From assembly GCF_041435335.1 (NCBI RefSeq), contig NZ_CP108430.1, positions 496,001-560,000 of the forward strand: a DNA stretch of 64,000 nucleotides, read 5' to 3'. Shown one piece after another: positions 1 to 9,736 of this stretch. The position numbers were made by a program, and so were the translations under genes. The DNA comes from Streptomyces sp. NBC_01283. GTDB taxonomy: Bacteria > Actinomycetota > Actinomycetes > Streptomycetales > Streptomycetaceae. Under the pieces are notes generated by a model, which saw only the letters and a program-made list of their open reading frames with translations, had not been told where the DNA came from and did no database searches. Position 1 is the first letter of the stretch, and each line of letters opens with the position of its first letter.

Positions 1-24
1 CGCTGGGAAGCCGCCCTGGCCTGA

Positions 25-1119
<1,095 letters not shown>

Positions 1120-1127
1120 TACCGGCC

Positions 1128-1154
1128 GGGCCCGGCAACGTTTTCGCCGGGCCC
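1128..1154 (+). terminator. Stem-loop after the xylanase gene
   Basis: A perfect 9-bp stem (GGGCCCGGC / GCCGGGCCC) with a 9-base loop containing four T lies nine bases after the xylanase stop. There is no T-tail, as is usual for Streptomyces terminators. Confidence 0.65.
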
Positions 1155-1302
1155 CGCACCGTACGCCCCGCGCGCTCGCCCCTGACTCGGCGACTCGGCG
1201 CGGCTGGTCCGGCTGGTCCGGCTGGCGTGCTGTGGCACCCCAGTCGGATCGCTTCGGGAGCCGGAGGAGCTTCGGTCCGATCGAGTGGGCTTGCGAGGAC
1301 GC

Positions 1303-1690
1303 CTACCGCAGGAGCCCCCCTACGTACGCGCGAGCGGGGTGGCCGACACCGCCACTGGTGAACCGATGACCACCGGCCTCTACACACGGATCGGCAGCGA
1401 GACCAAGACCTTCACGGTCACCGCCCTGCTCAAGCTCGTCGACGTCATTCACCGGCGGGTGCTCCACCCGGCCCACCTCGACCAGACGCTGAGCGGTGAG
1501 GTCGAGTACTCGACCGACTGGAACCCCAGTCGGGCCGGAGCGGCCGAGGCGATGATCTGGAACATGCACGACCTGCGCCGCCGGGCCAAGACCCTGGCCA
1601 CTGGGACGCTGCTCCGCCCGGAGACCCAGAAGCAGCGTCTCCGGATGCTGCCGACCGGCCACCCCGGTACGAGTTCCCCCGCGCTAGACG
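1303..1690 (+). pseudogene. Remnant of a serine DD-peptidase / class C beta-lactamase-like hydrolase
   Basis: The translation reads GVADTATGEPM then RIGSETKTFTVTALLKLVD, which matches the region around the catalytic SxxK serine of R61-type D-Ala-D-Ala carboxypeptidases (usually RIGSxTKTF). It then jumps to text resembling the later AGEMISTxxDL segment (here AEAMIWNMHDLRR). The central part with the YxN motif is missing, there is no signal peptide, and the reading frame runs into the converging chitinase gene. This is a fragment with an internal deletion, not a working enzyme. Exact ends are uncertain. Confidence 0.6.
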
Positions 1691-1695
1691 CCCCG

Positions 1696-1728
1696 GTCCA
1701 GCACCTCACCCAAGGCGAGGTGCTGGAC
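1696..1728 (-). terminator. 12-bp hairpin downstream of the chitinase gene
   Basis: A perfect inverted repeat (arms GTCCAGCACCTC / GAGGTGCTGGAC, 9-base loop) lies 44 bases beyond the chitinase stop on the minus strand. It has no T-tail. It could also be a leftover of the neighbouring broken gene. Confidence 0.55.
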
Positions 1729-1772
1729 ATCGAGACGCTCACCGACGAAGCCGAGATCAAGGGCGCCGTTCG

Positions 1773-3494
1773 CTACGGAAGGCTGTGCACCTTCGGGCCG
1801 ACGGAGTTGGACCAGGTGTTGCCCGCCGTCGCGTCCCAGTTCGTGGACCACGTCATGGCGCCGCGCAGTCCCGGGTAGGTCTTGGACGGCTTGAAGGCGC
1901 CGCAGCCGGTGCCGCGGGTCAGGCAGTCCAGGGCGTTGTTCACGACCGACGGGGCGACGTAGCCGCTGCCCGCGCCGCGTGTCGATGCCGGGACGCCGAT
2001 CCCGACCTGCGAGGGATCGAGACCGCCCTCCAGCTGGATGCAGGCGAGCGCGGTCAGGAAGTCCACGCTGCCCTGGCTGTAGACCTTGCCGTCACAGCCG
2101 AGCATCGAACCGCTGTTGTAGTACTGCATGTTGACGACCGTGAGGATGTCCTTCACGTTCAGCGCCGTCTGGAAGTACCCACCGGAGGTGGACTGCATGT
2201 CGATGGTCTGCGGCGCCATCGTGAGCACCAGCTTCGAGCCTGCCTTCGCCGCCAGCTGGCGCAGCGCCTTTGTCATGTAGGTGGGGTTGAGGCCGTTCTC
2301 CAGGTCGATGTCGACGCCGTCGAATCCGTACTCCTGCATCAGCGCGTAGGCGCTGTTGGCGAACGCCGTCGCGGAGGCGTCGCTGTTGACCGAGATGGTG
2401 CCCTTCTCGCCGCCGATCGAGAGGATCACGGACTTGCCCGAGGCGTGCTTGGCCGCGATGTCCGCCTTGAAGTCGGCGGTGGAGGAGTAGCCGACGGCCG
2501 GGTCCAGGTTGAAGGTGATCTGGCCCGGTGTGGTGGTGGCGTCGGCGAAGGAGACGGCGATGATGTCGTACTGCGACGACACGTCCCGCAGCTTCTGCAC
2601 GGTGGCGCCGTTGTCGAAGTTCTGCCAGTAGCCGGTCAGCGCGTGCTTGGGCACGGTGCCGCCGTCTCCGCCGCCGCCCTTGGTGGTCCGTGCGGACACC
2701 GCCGTCGACTTCGCCGACTCCCCCGCCGCGTTCGAGGCGCTGACCTGGAAGCTGTAGGTGGTCTCCGGCGTGAGGCCGGTGACGGTCGTGGAGGCACCAC
2801 TGGTCGAGGCGACCTTCGTACCGTCGCGGTAAATGGTGTAGCCGGTGGCCGTGGACACCGGGGTCCAGGACAGGTCCACCGACGTGGACGTCGTCGTGCC
2901 CGCCTTGAGACCGGCCGGCACCGCCGGTATCTCCACCGGGTCGGTGCCGCCGCCCCCGTCGGGTCCAAGAACGCTTATGTCGTCCGCGTAGTACGCGCTC
3001 TGCCCGTACCAGCCGTGCGTGTAAACGGTGACCGACGTGGTGTTCGCGCCGGTGGTGAAGCTGGTGGAGAGCTGCTGCCAGGACGAGGCGCCCGGCGTCC
3101 AGGTCGACACGTCGGTGGTGCCGGTGCCCCGGGCGCCGAGGTAGACGTAACTGCCCTGCACCCAACTACTCAGTTTGTAGGTGGAGTTGGGCTTCACTTT
3201 GACGATCTGGGAACACTCGGCGCTGCTCTGGCCCGCCGGGGTCGCCTTGAGCGCCTTCGCGCCGCCGTGCACGGGGGAGGTGACGGCGACACCGCTGTTC
3301 TCGGCGCATGTCCAGTTGCTCAGGTCCGACTCGAACCCCGCATTCTTGGCAACGTTGACGTCTGCCGCCTCGGCGTCCGCCGACTGCGCGGGCGCGGCGA
3401 GACCGGTGACGGCGAGCGCGGCGGCCGCACCGACGGCGAGCGCCGCGCCGATTCTCTGCCGAACGCCGGATCTGCCCTTACGTACACGGTCCAC
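1773..3494 (-). CDS. Secreted GH18 chitinase with carbohydrate-binding and FnIII domains
   Basis: A retaining chitinase that would release chito-oligomers outside the cell. The GTG at 3494 is chosen because GGAGG lies seven bases upstream and a clear signal peptide follows (RKGRSG, an Ala-rich core, then APAQSADA); the longer open frame upstream has no such signal. Order in about 573 residues: signal peptide (1-35), beta-sandwich carbohydrate-binding domain (40-150, starting NAGFESDLSNWTC), fibronectin type III (160-245), Gly-rich linker, then GH18. The active-site motif DGVDIDLE puts the catalytic Glu near residue 398. The -35-like hexamer and a DasR-type site sit just upstream. Same arrangement as many Streptomyces exochitinases. 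Confidence 0.95.
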   Translation of the reverse strand: MDRVRKGRSGVRQRIGAALAVGAAAALAVTGLAAPAQSADAEAADVNVAKNAGFESDLSNWTCAENSGVAVTSPVHGGAKALKATPAGQSSAECSQIVKVKPNSTYKLSSWVQGSYVYLGARGTGTTDVSTWTPGASSWQQLSTSFTTGANTTSVTVYTHGWYGQSAYYADDISVLGPDGGGGTDPVEIPAVPAGLKAGTTTSTSVDLSWTPVSTATGYTIYRDGTKVASTSGASTTVTGLTPETTYSFQVSASNAAGESAKSTAVSARTTKGGGGDGGTVPKHALTGYWQNFDNGATVQKLRDVSSQYDIIAVSFADATTTPGQITFNLDPAVGYSSTADFKADIAAKHASGKSVILSIGGEKGTISVNSDASATAFANSAYALMQEYGFDGVDIDLENGLNPTYMTKALRQLAAKAGSKLVLTMAPQTIDMQSTSGGYFQTALNVKDILTVVNMQYYNSGSMLGCDGKVYSQGSVDFLTALACIQLEGGLDPSQVGIGVPASTRGAGSGYVAPSVVNNALDCLTRGTGCGAFKPSKTYPGLRGAMTWSTNWDATAGNTWSNSVGPKVHSLP

Positions 3495-3562
3495 GGAATG
3501 CCTCCAGGGAGAAGCGAAGGACGAAGGTGAGAGCCGGTGGCCACCGCTACTGTGCGCAAAGC

Positions 3563-3587
3563 TGGTCCAGACCAATCGAGTTGTCAA
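3563..3587 (-). promoter_or_regulatory. DasR-type operator within the chitinase promoter
   Basis: On the minus strand TTGACA (plus 3582-3587) is followed after a short spacer by TGGTCTGGACCA (plus 3563-3574). The latter matches the DasR-responsive element core TGGTCTAGACCA at 11 of 12 bases and the repeats known from Streptomyces chi promoters. DasR would repress until N-acetylglucosamine derivatives accumulate. The -10 is not clear, and control by DasR is inferred from the motif. Confidence 0.75.
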
Positions 3588-3815
3588 GACCTCAGGCGAG
3601 GCAATCCCAAAAGAAGCACGAGAGCCCCGTGGCACTCTGCTGGCCACTCCCACTCGGGAACACCCAATCCCCGGACGCCGTGATCCACGTACTCCACAAT
3701 GGCGAACAATGCGTCGCCGCCGCGGCGGCCGCCCGTCCAGAACACCCCGCGCACGGAACACCTGCCTGGAACACCTCGTGGGCGAACGAGAAGGCGAACG
3801 AGAAAAGAGGAAAAC

Positions 3816-4628
3816 GTGAGTGAGAGCCAGTACCCGTCAGATGTGTCGGGCAGGCTGAACACCACAGTCGCGCACAACGCACGTGTGTGGAACTACTGGA
3901 TCGGCGGGAAGGACAACTACGAGGTCGACCAGCAAGTAGGCGACCAGGTCGCCACGATGTTCCCGGTGATCCGAGACGTGGCCCGCGCCGACCGCCAGTT
4001 CCTCGGCCGCACGGTCCAGTTCCTGACGGCCGACTGTGCCGTACGGCAGTTCCTGGACATCGGCACCGGCCTGCCGACCCTCGACAACACCCACGAGATC
4101 GCCCAACGCATCGCGCCCGAATCCCGGATCGTCTACGTCGACAACGACCCCATCGTGCTGGTCCATGCCCGCACCCTGCTGACCAGTTCCGCCCAGGGAG
4201 CCACCGACTACATCGACATCGATGTCCGCGACCCTGCCGGTGTCATGGAGGGCGCGTCGGCAACCCTCGACCTCGACCAACCCGTCGCAGTCATGATGCT
4301 GGGCATCCTCAACTTCGTCCTCGACACGGACGAGGCACGGGACATCGTGCGCCGAGTCATGGCCGCGGTCCCCTCCGGCAGCTATCTCGCCCTGACTCAC
4401 CCCACCACCGACACCGACCTGGGCGGCGAGGGCAACGTCGAGGCCATGACCTTCTGGAACGAGAACGCCACCCCGCCCATCACCGCCCGCAGCCGCGCGG
4501 AGATCAGCTCCTTCTTCGACGGCCTGGACCTAGTCACCCCCGGCCTCGTGTCATGCTCGCAATGGCGCCGTGAACCCAACTCCGGATCCGTGCTGCCCCA
4601 GTTCGGTGCACTTGCACGGAAACCCTGA
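3816..4628 (+). CDS. SAM-dependent methyltransferase, DUF574 (SAV_2177-like) family
   Basis: About 270 residues in the DUF574 methyltransferase group that is greatly expanded in Streptomyces. Visible landmarks are NARVWNYWIGGKDNYEVDQ near the N-terminus, the SAM-binding FLDIGTGLPT, the acidic loop YVDNDPIV, and MLGILNFV. The GTG at 3816 has AGAGG five bases upstream and begins exactly at the conserved family N-terminus; the open frame upstream of it is low complexity. Substrates in this family are mostly unknown. It stands alone between the chitinase promoter and the LacI gene. Confidence 0.88.
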   Translation: MSESQYPSDVSGRLNTTVAHNARVWNYWIGGKDNYEVDQQVGDQVATMFPVIRDVARADRQFLGRTVQFLTADCAVRQFLDIGTGLPTLDNTHEIAQRIAPESRIVYVDNDPIVLVHARTLLTSSAQGATDYIDIDVRDPAGVMEGASATLDLDQPVAVMMLGILNFVLDTDEARDIVRRVMAAVPSGSYLALTHPTTDTDLGGEGNVEAMTFWNENATPPITARSRAEISSFFDGLDLVTPGLVSCSQWRREPNSGSVLPQFGALARKP

Positions 4629-4741
4629 CCCGTGGCCTCGTTCCCGGCCCCGAAAGAGTGGTGGGCGCAAGTTTTACGTGGCGCCGAGTTCTGCGTGGCG
4701 GCGCGACCTCCTTCGAGGCCTGCACCCCCTCCTCTGCGAAG

Positions 4742-5773
4742 ATGACCAGCATGGCCCCGCCCCCGCCCCGCCCTGTCCGCACCCCGCCCACCAGTAGTGA
4801 TGTGGCACGTGCCGCCGGAGTGTCCCGGGCCACGGTCTCCTACGTGCTCAACAACACCGAGGGCGGGCGGGTCGGCGAGGCGACACGCGAGCGGGTGCGG
4901 GCGGCGGCCCGGCAGCTCGGCTACGTGCCGCACGCCTCAGCGCGGGCCCTGCGGTCCGGGCGCAGCGGGATCGTCTTGCTGACCGCACCGGCGGTGACGG
5001 TGGGGCAGCTGTTCGCGCGGGCGTTCTCCGAGCTGCAGCAGGCGCTGTCGGAACTGGGCCACACGGCTGTGCTGTACGGCCCGACCGGGACCCGAGGTGC
5101 GGCGGCCGGCCGCAGTTGGGCCGAGCTGCGGCCCGACGCCGTGCTGTCACTGATGGACGACAGCCTGGACGAGGACGCCGTGGCCGTGCTGCACCAGGCT
5201 GGCGTCGAGGTCGTACTCGGCTTCGGTCCTGCACCGGTCGCGGGCGCACACGCCCTGGTCACCGACGAGGAGCAGGTCGGCTTCCACGCGGCGACCCATC
5301 TGTTGGCGACCGGCCGCAGAACCCTCGGCGTGATCATGCCCGCCGATTCCTCGCTGCGTGGATTCGCCGAGCCCCGGCTGGCCGGTGTCGAGCGGGCCGT
5401 GCGGGCCCATGGCGCGGGCACCGTCGTACGGCATGACCTCGCGCTCGACGAGGAAGCGGCACGGCGATGGGTTCAGCAGTGCACAGCGGACGGGGTCGAC
5501 GGCCTGTACGCGTACAACGACGAGTACGCCGCGCTGGCCGTGCGCGCACTGCAGGACAGCGGCGTGCGCGTACCGGAGGACATCGCGGTCGTGGGCGCGG
5601 ACGATCTGCTGATCGGCAGGCTGCTCCGCCCCCGGCTCACGACGATCCGTCTCGACTACATGCCCTCGCGCGAGATCGCCGAGCTGCTCGACCGGCTGAT
5701 CGGCGCCCCACAAACGCCGCCGGAGACCCACGACATGCTCCGCGCGCGCCTCGTCGTACGCGAATCAGCCTGA
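4742..5773 (+). CDS. LacI-family transcriptional regulator
   Basis: A sugar-responsive repressor of about 343 residues. The N-terminal helix-turn-helix reads SSDVARAAGVSRATVSYVLN, followed by the hinge helix (ASARALRSGRSG) and a periplasmic-binding-protein-like ligand domain ending in the dimer segment DIAVVGADDLLIGRLLRPRLTTI. The start is ATG 4742, with ATG 4751 as an alternative; neither has a strong ribosome-binding site. It lies just upstream of an MFS transporter. Matching palindromes at 5891 and 9348 are probably its operators, so it is likely the local regulator of transporter, hydrolase and the former glucosidase. Effector unknown. Confidence 0.92.
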   Translation: MTSMAPPPPRPVRTPPTSSDVARAAGVSRATVSYVLNNTEGGRVGEATRERVRAAARQLGYVPHASARALRSGRSGIVLLTAPAVTVGQLFARAFSELQQALSELGHTAVLYGPTGTRGAAAGRSWAELRPDAVLSLMDDSLDEDAVAVLHQAGVEVVLGFGPAPVAGAHALVTDEEQVGFHAATHLLATGRRTLGVIMPADSSLRGFAEPRLAGVERAVRAHGAGTVVRHDLALDEEAARRWVQQCTADGVDGLYAYNDEYAALAVRALQDSGVRVPEDIAVVGADDLLIGRLLRPRLTTIRLDYMPSREIAELLDRLIGAPQTPPETHDMLRARLVVRESA

Positions 5774-5890
5774 CGCCCGGCGAGCCTCGCGCCACCTACT
5801 GCCTTCAACTTCTCAACATGATCCCTGGCGCGAGCGCGCCCCCGTTCTAAGTAACGAAACCATCCCGGGCGGTACGACACCTTTCCAGGG

Positions 5891-5902
5891 TTACACGTGT
5901 CA
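5891..5902. promoter_or_regulatory. Probable LacI-type operator before the transporter gene
   Basis: TTACACGTGTCA, 73 bases before the transporter ATG, differs from the perfect palindrome at 9348-9359 by one base. A CG-centred palindrome shared by two transcription units beside a LacI gene suggests the repressor's operator. Confidence 0.55.
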
Positions 5903-5974
5903 TCTACGCTCCTGCGGAACGCGTGCCCCCAGACGCGTCCCGTTCTCTTAGGCATCGCCTTTCAAGGGGCCCTC

Positions 5975-7312
5975 ATGAGTCATTCACTTCCTGCAGACGC
6001 GCCCGCAACCGCCGTGGCCGATCACGCGGGCGTGCACGTCGACGAGCCCGTCGTCGCCTCGCGGCTGCGCCTGCTCCGGCTCACGCTGCCGGTCGCCAAC
6101 GTCGCCCTCTATCTGCTCTGGTTCGGCGTGGGCAGCTTTCTGCTGCCTCTCCAGGTCGCGCGGATCACCGGCACGAACGACACCGCCGCCCTGTCCACGG
6201 CCAGCACCATCGGCGCGGTCCTCGCGACCGTCGGCAACCCGGCCTTCGGCCAGCTCTCCGACCGCACCCGCTCCCGGCTCGGCCGCCGTGCCCCCTGGAT
6301 CCTGCTCTGTGCCTTCCTGGGAGCTCTGGCCCTGGTGGCGCAGGCCCACGCCGCCAGCATCGCCATGCTCGGACTGAGCTGGGGCGTGGTGCAGTTCATC
6401 ATGAACGGCTATCAGGCGGCCCTGACCGCCACGATGCCCGACCGGGTCCCGGCCGCCAAGTACGGCACCTTCTCCGCCCTGGTGGGTCTCGGCGTACCGC
6501 TCGGCACGATTGTCGCGGCGCTGGTGATCGGCGGTGTGCCGGGCGTGAAGTTCGGCCTGGACGGAGTGATCGGCGGCTTCGGCGGCCGGTTCGCCGGGGA
6601 GAACGGGTACTACCTGATCGCGGCGGCCGTCGTCGCAGCCGCCGTCATCTTCGTGGTCGTATCGCCGGACCGGGACGCACGCACCTTGCCCCGGAAGCGA
6701 TTCTCCTTCAGGGCGTTCCTCGCCAACTTCTGGGTCAGCCCCAGGAATCACCCCGACTTCGGCTGGGCGTTCCTGTCGCGCCTCGGCGTCATGCTCGGCT
6801 ATTTCATCGTCCTCACGTACAACATGTTCCTGCTCGCCGAACACATCAAGATCCCGCCGCGGGATCTGTTGCCGACGGTCGGTTTCCTGATGATCGTCAA
6901 CGCCCTGTGCACGGTGGTCGCCTCCGTCCTGGCGGGGCCGATCGCCGACCGGGTCGGCAGGGTCAAGCCCTTCGTGCTCACCTCCGGCATCGCCGCCGCG
7001 CTTGCCCTGACCCTGCCGATGCTGTGGCCCACCGAGAGCGGCATGCTCGCGTACAACATCGTCGGCGGGCTGGCCTTCGGGGTCTACATGGCCGTCGACA
7101 TGGCTCTGATCACCAAGGTGCTGCCGCGCAGCGAGGACGCGGGCAAGGACATGGGCGTCATCAACATCGCCAATGCCGGCCCGCAGATCCTGGCCCCTTC
7201 CATCGCCGGCTGGATCGTCGCCGCCGGTGGCTACGAGGCCCTCTTCCCGATCGCCGCCCTCTTCTCACTCATCGGCGCGCTGGGCGTGCTGCGCGTCCGC
7301 GGTGTCCGGTGA
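5975..7312 (+). CDS. MFS sugar-type transporter
   Basis: A polytopic inner-membrane carrier of about 445 residues with roughly twelve hydrophobic segments. The loop GQLSDRTRSRLGRRAPWIL between TM2 and TM3 is the motif of MFS/GPH-like glycoside carriers, and a second copy, GPIADRVGRVKPF, starts the second half. The start is ATG 5975 (MSHSLPAD); upstream residues in the same frame look like leader DNA containing the operator. Only 79 bases separate it from the secreted phosphatase gene, suggesting co-transcription. Together with the LacI gene it suggests uptake of a plant-derived glycoside, but the substrate cannot be read. Confidence 0.88.
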   Translation: MSHSLPADAPATAVADHAGVHVDEPVVASRLRLLRLTLPVANVALYLLWFGVGSFLLPLQVARITGTNDTAALSTASTIGAVLATVGNPAFGQLSDRTRSRLGRRAPWILLCAFLGALALVAQAHAASIAMLGLSWGVVQFIMNGYQAALTATMPDRVPAAKYGTFSALVGLGVPLGTIVAALVIGGVPGVKFGLDGVIGGFGGRFAGENGYYLIAAAVVAAAVIFVVVSPDRDARTLPRKRFSFRAFLANFWVSPRNHPDFGWAFLSRLGVMLGYFIVLTYNMFLLAEHIKIPPRDLLPTVGFLMIVNALCTVVASVLAGPIADRVGRVKPFVLTSGIAAALALTLPMLWPTESGMLAYNIVGGLAFGVYMAVDMALITKVLPRSEDAGKDMGVINIANAGPQILAPSIAGWIVAAGGYEALFPIAALFSLIGALGVLRVRGVR

Positions 7313-7391
7313 ACCGTCGGCCCTCCAGTACAACACCGCCTGCTGTTCCCGAACTTGGCCCGTCCGTCACCGCCTTCTGAGGAACTTCACC

Positions 7392-8438
7392 GTGAACCGA
7401 TGCAAGACACTCGCCGCCCTGACCGCCACGAGCGCCATGCTGTTCGCCTGCCCCCAGGCGCAGGCCGCCCACGGCCGGCCGGGATCCACGCCTGAGCGGC
7501 CCGCGCTCGCCGGCCTGCGCGTCCTGCTCAGCAACGACGACTCCATGCAGATGACCCGCCCCAACGCCTCCGACGGCAAGGGCCTGTACGAGGTGCGCCG
7601 CGCGCTGTGCGCGGCCGGCGCCGACGTCGTCGTCATGGCTCCCTGGGCCAACCAGAGCGGCGCGGGCACCAGCGCCACGAGCGGTGGCCAGCTGACCGTC
7701 CAGCGCCGGACCACGCTGCCCGCGGGGTACGCGAACAACTGCTCGGGAACGCACGGTGGCGGCGCTGTGTACGGGGTCTGCAAGGGCGCGGCGCCCTGCG
7801 GGCAGTCCACGCCGAGCGCGACACCCGCGGACACCGTGCGCCTTGGCATCAACGGCGGGCTCGCCGCCAAAGTTGGCTGGAAGGACGGCCCGGATCTGGT
7901 CGTCACCGGCAGCAACTTCGGCCCGAACGTCGCCTCTGTCGTCAACGAGTCGGGCACGCTCGGTGCCGCGCTCGCCGCGATCGACGAGGGCGTACCCGCC
8001 GTCGCCCTCAACAGCGCCTACGACCCCGCCGTGACCGACTCCTTCGAGGTCGCGGACCACACCTACCGCAGGACCGCCGCATTCGGGGCCGAGCTCATCG
8101 CCGGTCTGCGCGAACACGGCCTGCTCACGGCCAAGTACGTGGTCAACGTGAACTATCCGCACCGTGCCGAACGGCAGCGTCCGCGGGGGACGGCCTGGAC
8201 GTCCGTCGGCACGCAGAAGATCGTCGGCCTTCACTACACGGCCAAGGGCGACACGTTCACCATCGGCTCGGAGCTGTGCGTGCCGCGCTCACCGGACTGC
8301 CGCCCCGAGACCAAGCCCCGAGCGGACTTCGCGCTGCTCCAGCGGGGCTACGTCACCGTGACACCGATCAGCCCGGACCGTACGCACACCGGCCCGGCAA
8401 CCCGGGGTCTGGAGCGCTTCGTGCGCGGCGGGCACTGA
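7392..8438 (+). CDS. surE: Secreted SurE-like 5'/3'-nucleotidase (acid phosphatase)
   Basis: A SurE-fold phosphatase with an N-terminal signal peptide (CKTLAALTATSAMLFACPQAQA), which is unusual because classic SurE is cytoplasmic. Conserved metal and phosphate motifs are visible: LLSNDDS (SurE NDDG with Ser for Gly), APWANQSGAGTS, VVTGSNFGPN and the SGTLGAA block. The C-terminal third extends past the SurE core and carries several Cys. The GTG start at 7392 follows GAGGAAC and fits the signal peptide. It would dephosphorylate nucleotides or sugar phosphates outside the cell. It probably shares a transcript with the transporter upstream. Confidence 0.85.
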   Translation: MNRCKTLAALTATSAMLFACPQAQAAHGRPGSTPERPALAGLRVLLSNDDSMQMTRPNASDGKGLYEVRRALCAAGADVVVMAPWANQSGAGTSATSGGQLTVQRRTTLPAGYANNCSGTHGGGAVYGVCKGAAPCGQSTPSATPADTVRLGINGGLAAKVGWKDGPDLVVTGSNFGPNVASVVNESGTLGAALAAIDEGVPAVALNSAYDPAVTDSFEVADHTYRRTAAFGAELIAGLREHGLLTAKYVVNVNYPHRAERQRPRGTAWTSVGTQKIVGLHYTAKGDTFTIGSELCVPRSPDCRPETKPRADFALLQRGYVTVTPISPDRTHTGPATRGLERFVRGGH

Positions 8439-8610
8439 GGGCCGGGGTGGGAGCGGCGCGGCCCATTCCGCCACTTCCACCCCCCACCACCACGAGCCGG
8501 GGTCCGAGCGCTCCGGGGGGGCGCCCGGGCCCTTTCACGACATCAGGGCCTCACCACCACGGGCTCGATGCCTGCGATGTGGTGCCGAGGACCTGATGCC
8601 AGAGGTGAGC

Positions 8611-9321
8611 TCAGATCCAGCCGTCCAGGGACTTCAGGAAGGCCTGCGGGTCGTCGCGGTGAATGCAGTGCCCCGCCCGCCACACCCGGCACACCTCGAA
8701 GCCGCGTTCCTCGAGCTGCGCCATGCCCCGCGAGTCGATGCACAGGCTGGGGTCGGCGAGTTGCACCAGCGACGGCACCACGGCCGACTCCGGCAGGTAG
8801 GCCTGCTCGAAGTGCTCCATGGAAGACAGGAACCCGGGGTCGAACAGCGCGAAGCCCGCCAGCTCCGTCTCCACATCCTCCTGCGACCAGCGCGGGTTCA
8901 TGGCACGGACGCTCTCGGCGGTGGCGGTGGCGACCATCTGCCGCATGCCCGCCGTCGCCCCGGTCGGCACGTTGCGCAGCAGGAAACCGGGATCGGAGTA
9001 CACGGCGCGCTTGGGCCGCAGCCGGGAGGCCGCCAGCGCGAGGGACAGACCGCCCAACGAGTGCCCGATCGCCACGTCCGCGTCGGTCGGCAGGTTCTCC
9101 ACCAAGTCCTCGGCAAGGAGCTCCGGCCGGTACTCGCCGCGCGGGCTGTGGCCGTGGCCGCGCAGATCGGGGGCCACAACCCGGTAACCGAGGCCGATGA
9201 GGTGCTCCTCGACCGCATGCCAGGTGCGGTGGTCGGACATGCCGCCGTGGATCAGCAGCGCGACCTTGTCACCAGCGGTAGCACCGTCGCGGGAACCGCT
9301 GTCATGAATGTTCAGCTTCAT
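8611..9321 (-). CDS. Alpha/beta hydrolase
   Basis: A compact single-domain esterase-type hydrolase of 236 residues. LIHGGMSDHRTWHAV supplies the oxyanion region, GHSLGG the nucleophile Ser, and the late AGHCIHRDDP the catalytic His. A cap of about 60 residues sits in the middle. The ATG at 9321 begins MKLNIHDSG. The perfect palindrome TTACACGTGTAA lies 27-38 bases upstream, shared with the divergent glucosidase remnant. This ties the hydrolase to the LacI regulator and suggests removal of an ester group from the imported substrate; that function is inference. Confidence 0.85.
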   Translation of the reverse strand: MKLNIHDSGSRDGATAGDKVALLIHGGMSDHRTWHAVEEHLIGLGYRVVAPDLRGHGHSPRGEYRPELLAEDLVENLPTDADVAIGHSLGGLSLALAASRLRPKRAVYSDPGFLLRNVPTGATAGMRQMVATATAESVRAMNPRWSQEDVETELAGFALFDPGFLSSMEHFEQAYLPESAVVPSLVQLADPSLCIDSRGMAQLEERGFEVCRVWRAGHCIHRDDPQAFLKSLDGWI

Positions 9322-9347
9322 CGATGGAAGGCCTTCCACAGAGATGA

Positions 9348-9359
9348 TTACACGTGTAA
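9348..9359. promoter_or_regulatory. Perfect palindromic operator between hydrolase and glucosidase remnant
   Basis: TTACACGTGTAA is a 12-bp perfect palindrome between two divergent genes and nearly identical to the site at 5891-5902. It is the best candidate for the LacI-family repressor's core operator. Confidence 0.65.
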
Positions 9360-9465
9360 GCATCTTCAAGCACGGAGCACCCGGCAGGCAAGAGACCCAT
9401 CTCAGCAACACCACCCCTCGCTCATCACCCACACGCACACACCCGCCCTCAAAGGAGGCACCGCC

Positions 9466-9736
9466 ATGCCCGAACCTCGCGTCATGGCACCCCGGGCCAC
9501 CACGACCAATCCAGACCAAGCGCACGATGCGGCCCTCGATGCAGACACCACGCGGCTCGACATCCCGGCGCTGATCGCCCGGCTCACGCTCAAGGAGAAG
9601 GCAGAGCTGCTCGACGGCTCGGACTTCTGGCACACGCAGCCCGCCGCGGGCCTGGCCTCCAGTCGGGACGCCTCCCTGCTCACCCGCGTGGGAGAGGCGA
9701 ACGGCCGCGAGTCCCGAGCCGAGCATGTCGCGGTCG
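9466..9736 (+). pseudogene. N-terminal remnant of a GH3 beta-glucosidase
   Basis: The start is intact: ATG with AAAGGAGG upstream. LIARLTLKEKAELLDGSDFW matches the beginning of GH3 beta-glucosidases. After FWHTQPAAG the text jumps to LLTRVGEANGRESRAEHVAV, which normally sits about 60 residues later, so the stretch with the substrate-binding loop is deleted. The frame then enters DNA that belongs to a transport protein. The catalytic Asp domain is absent. An enzyme of this family would fit the upstream transporter, so this is decay of a once useful glycoside pathway. Confidence 0.8.

Noticed and set aside
1203..1228. GGTCCGGCT-type tandem repeat after the xylanase
   Set aside because: Short and imperfect; not above what GC-rich intergenic DNA shows.
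1785..3530. Long plus-strand open frame opposite the chitinase
   Set aside because: It is antisense to a clear GH18 gene, Gly/Arg/Val-rich, with no family motif; a GC-bias shadow.
3495..3761. N-terminal extension of the chitinase frame
   Set aside because: The strong ribosome-binding site and signal peptide both place the start at 3494; the extension covers the promoter and DasR-like site.
4671..4682. TTTTACGTGG as an autoregulatory LacI site
   Set aside because: Only a partial resemblance to TTACACGTGTAA and not symmetric; too weak to claim.
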